Source: Phycisphaeraceae bacterium (GTDB lineage: Bacteria; Planctomycetota; Phycisphaerae; Phycisphaerales; UBA1924). From it: DNA of 64,000 nt. The notes beneath the pieces are model-generated. The model did no database searches. It worked only from the letters and a program-made list of their open reading frames with translations, and was not told the DNA's origin. Positions 63,603-64,000 of this stretch are shown in pieces (within the stretch, counting starts at the first letter, position 1; every line of letters begins with the position of its first letter). The DNA lies in the NCBI GenBank assembly GCA_019636555.1, contig JAHBXH010000001.1:930001-994000 (forward strand), in the 5' to 3' direction. Both the position numbers and the translations under genes were made by a program.

Positions 63603-64000
63603 ATGATTGGTGAATCTGATGCCGGTTCCACCCCGCCGCAACCCGTTTTTCGGTTTCGACCCGATCAACCTGTGGTGTGGTGGCACCGCTCGCTAGAAAA
63701 ATCCAACCAAGAGTGCCTTTATTGCGGTCGATTGGTAGGTGACGAATCCCTCGCCTCAGACAAAGAGCATCTCATCGCAAGAGAATTTGGCCCGGAAGGC
63801 TCGTTTGTAACGGGCAAAGAATTCAACTTTATCTTCCGGGCATGCAAGGAGTGCAACGGCCACAAATCCAACCTGGAGCGGCATCTATCCAGTGTGACCT
63901 TATTCAATAGTCCGGCCCGTTCGGATGCGGCCGTTGACGCTTCTGCCCGGAGGAAAGGGGCAAAGGACACGCACCCTGTCGAAAAGAAACTCGTTCAGGA
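63603..64000 (+). CDS. HNH-endonuclease-like protein, 5' part (cut by window edge)
   Basis: 132 codons from ATG 63603 to the window edge. The zinc and HNH pattern is visible: CLYCGR, then DKEHLIAREFG (the HNH His), then FRACKECNGHKSNLE. Such proteins occur in phages, restriction-related islands and defence loci. An earlier ATG (63595) stops after five codons in another frame. The gene is less GC-rich than the core genes and lies beside the Cro-like gene. The target is unknown because the C-terminus is missing. Confidence 0.75.
   Translation, partial: MIGESDAGSTPPQPVFRFRPDQPVVWWHRSLEKSNQECLYCGRLVGDESLASDKEHLIAREFGPEGSFVTGKEFNFIFRACKECNGHKSNLERHLSSVTLFNSPARSDAAVDASARRKGAKDTHPVEKKLVQ

Overview
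The window looks like a GC-rich planctomycete chromosome, most likely class Phycisphaerae. The best evidence is three secreted proteins that end in paired Asp-rich dockerin-like repeats of the GDLNGDGFVDDDDFV type. Supporting evidence is the GldA/permease/GldG/DUF4340 set, a large AsmA-like protein, paired MotA/TolQ-TolR genes with an enormous TPR protein, and GTG/TTG starts. The assignment is inferred from gene content only.

Left part (1-20 kb): a truncated topA, miaA, ogt, an exported protein, der, a divergent subtilase with dockerin repeats, a STAS protein, and a four-gene ABC/gliding-type transporter operon. These are followed by an HU-like protein, a probable outer-membrane protein, tsaB, and a three-gene signalling operon (HTH-receiver, HDOD, receiver-like/GAF).

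Middle (20-40 kb): a giant AsmA/TamB-like protein, a GbsR-type regulator coupled to tmk, a small lipoprotein, two dockerin-tailed secreted proteins, an RND efflux pump with its adaptor, two arginine tRNAs, ychF, an M28 peptidase with a near-consensus apparently leaderless promoter, a zinc-ribbon membrane protein, a CapD-like epimerase and an RRM protein.

Right part (40-64 kb): a FIST protein, a NosL-like protein, a four-helix-bundle protein bracketed by 9-nt tandem repeats, then a co-directional run blaI, M56 peptidase, TPR giant, exbB, exbD and a PD40/cyclase-like fusion. CopA, a CoA-binding protein, a cation antiporter and an OmpR-type regulator beside a decayed histidine kinase follow. The right edge (about 62.5-64 kb) looks like accessory DNA: a 130-bp MITE-like element with CTAG on both sides, a Cro-like protein, hairpins and a truncated HNH protein.

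The most unusual feature runs through the whole window. Several families of 7-, 8- and 9-nt degenerate tandem repeats, and a separate ~35-bp palindromic element, occur between genes and also inside coding sequences. In miaA and der a tandem array and the palindrome sit side by side as an in-frame insertion. A related palindrome lies in frame in the CapD-like gene, and the M28 peptidase has a tail made of repeat DNA. The four-helix-bundle gene has 9-nt arrays on both sides and a matching stretch inside it.
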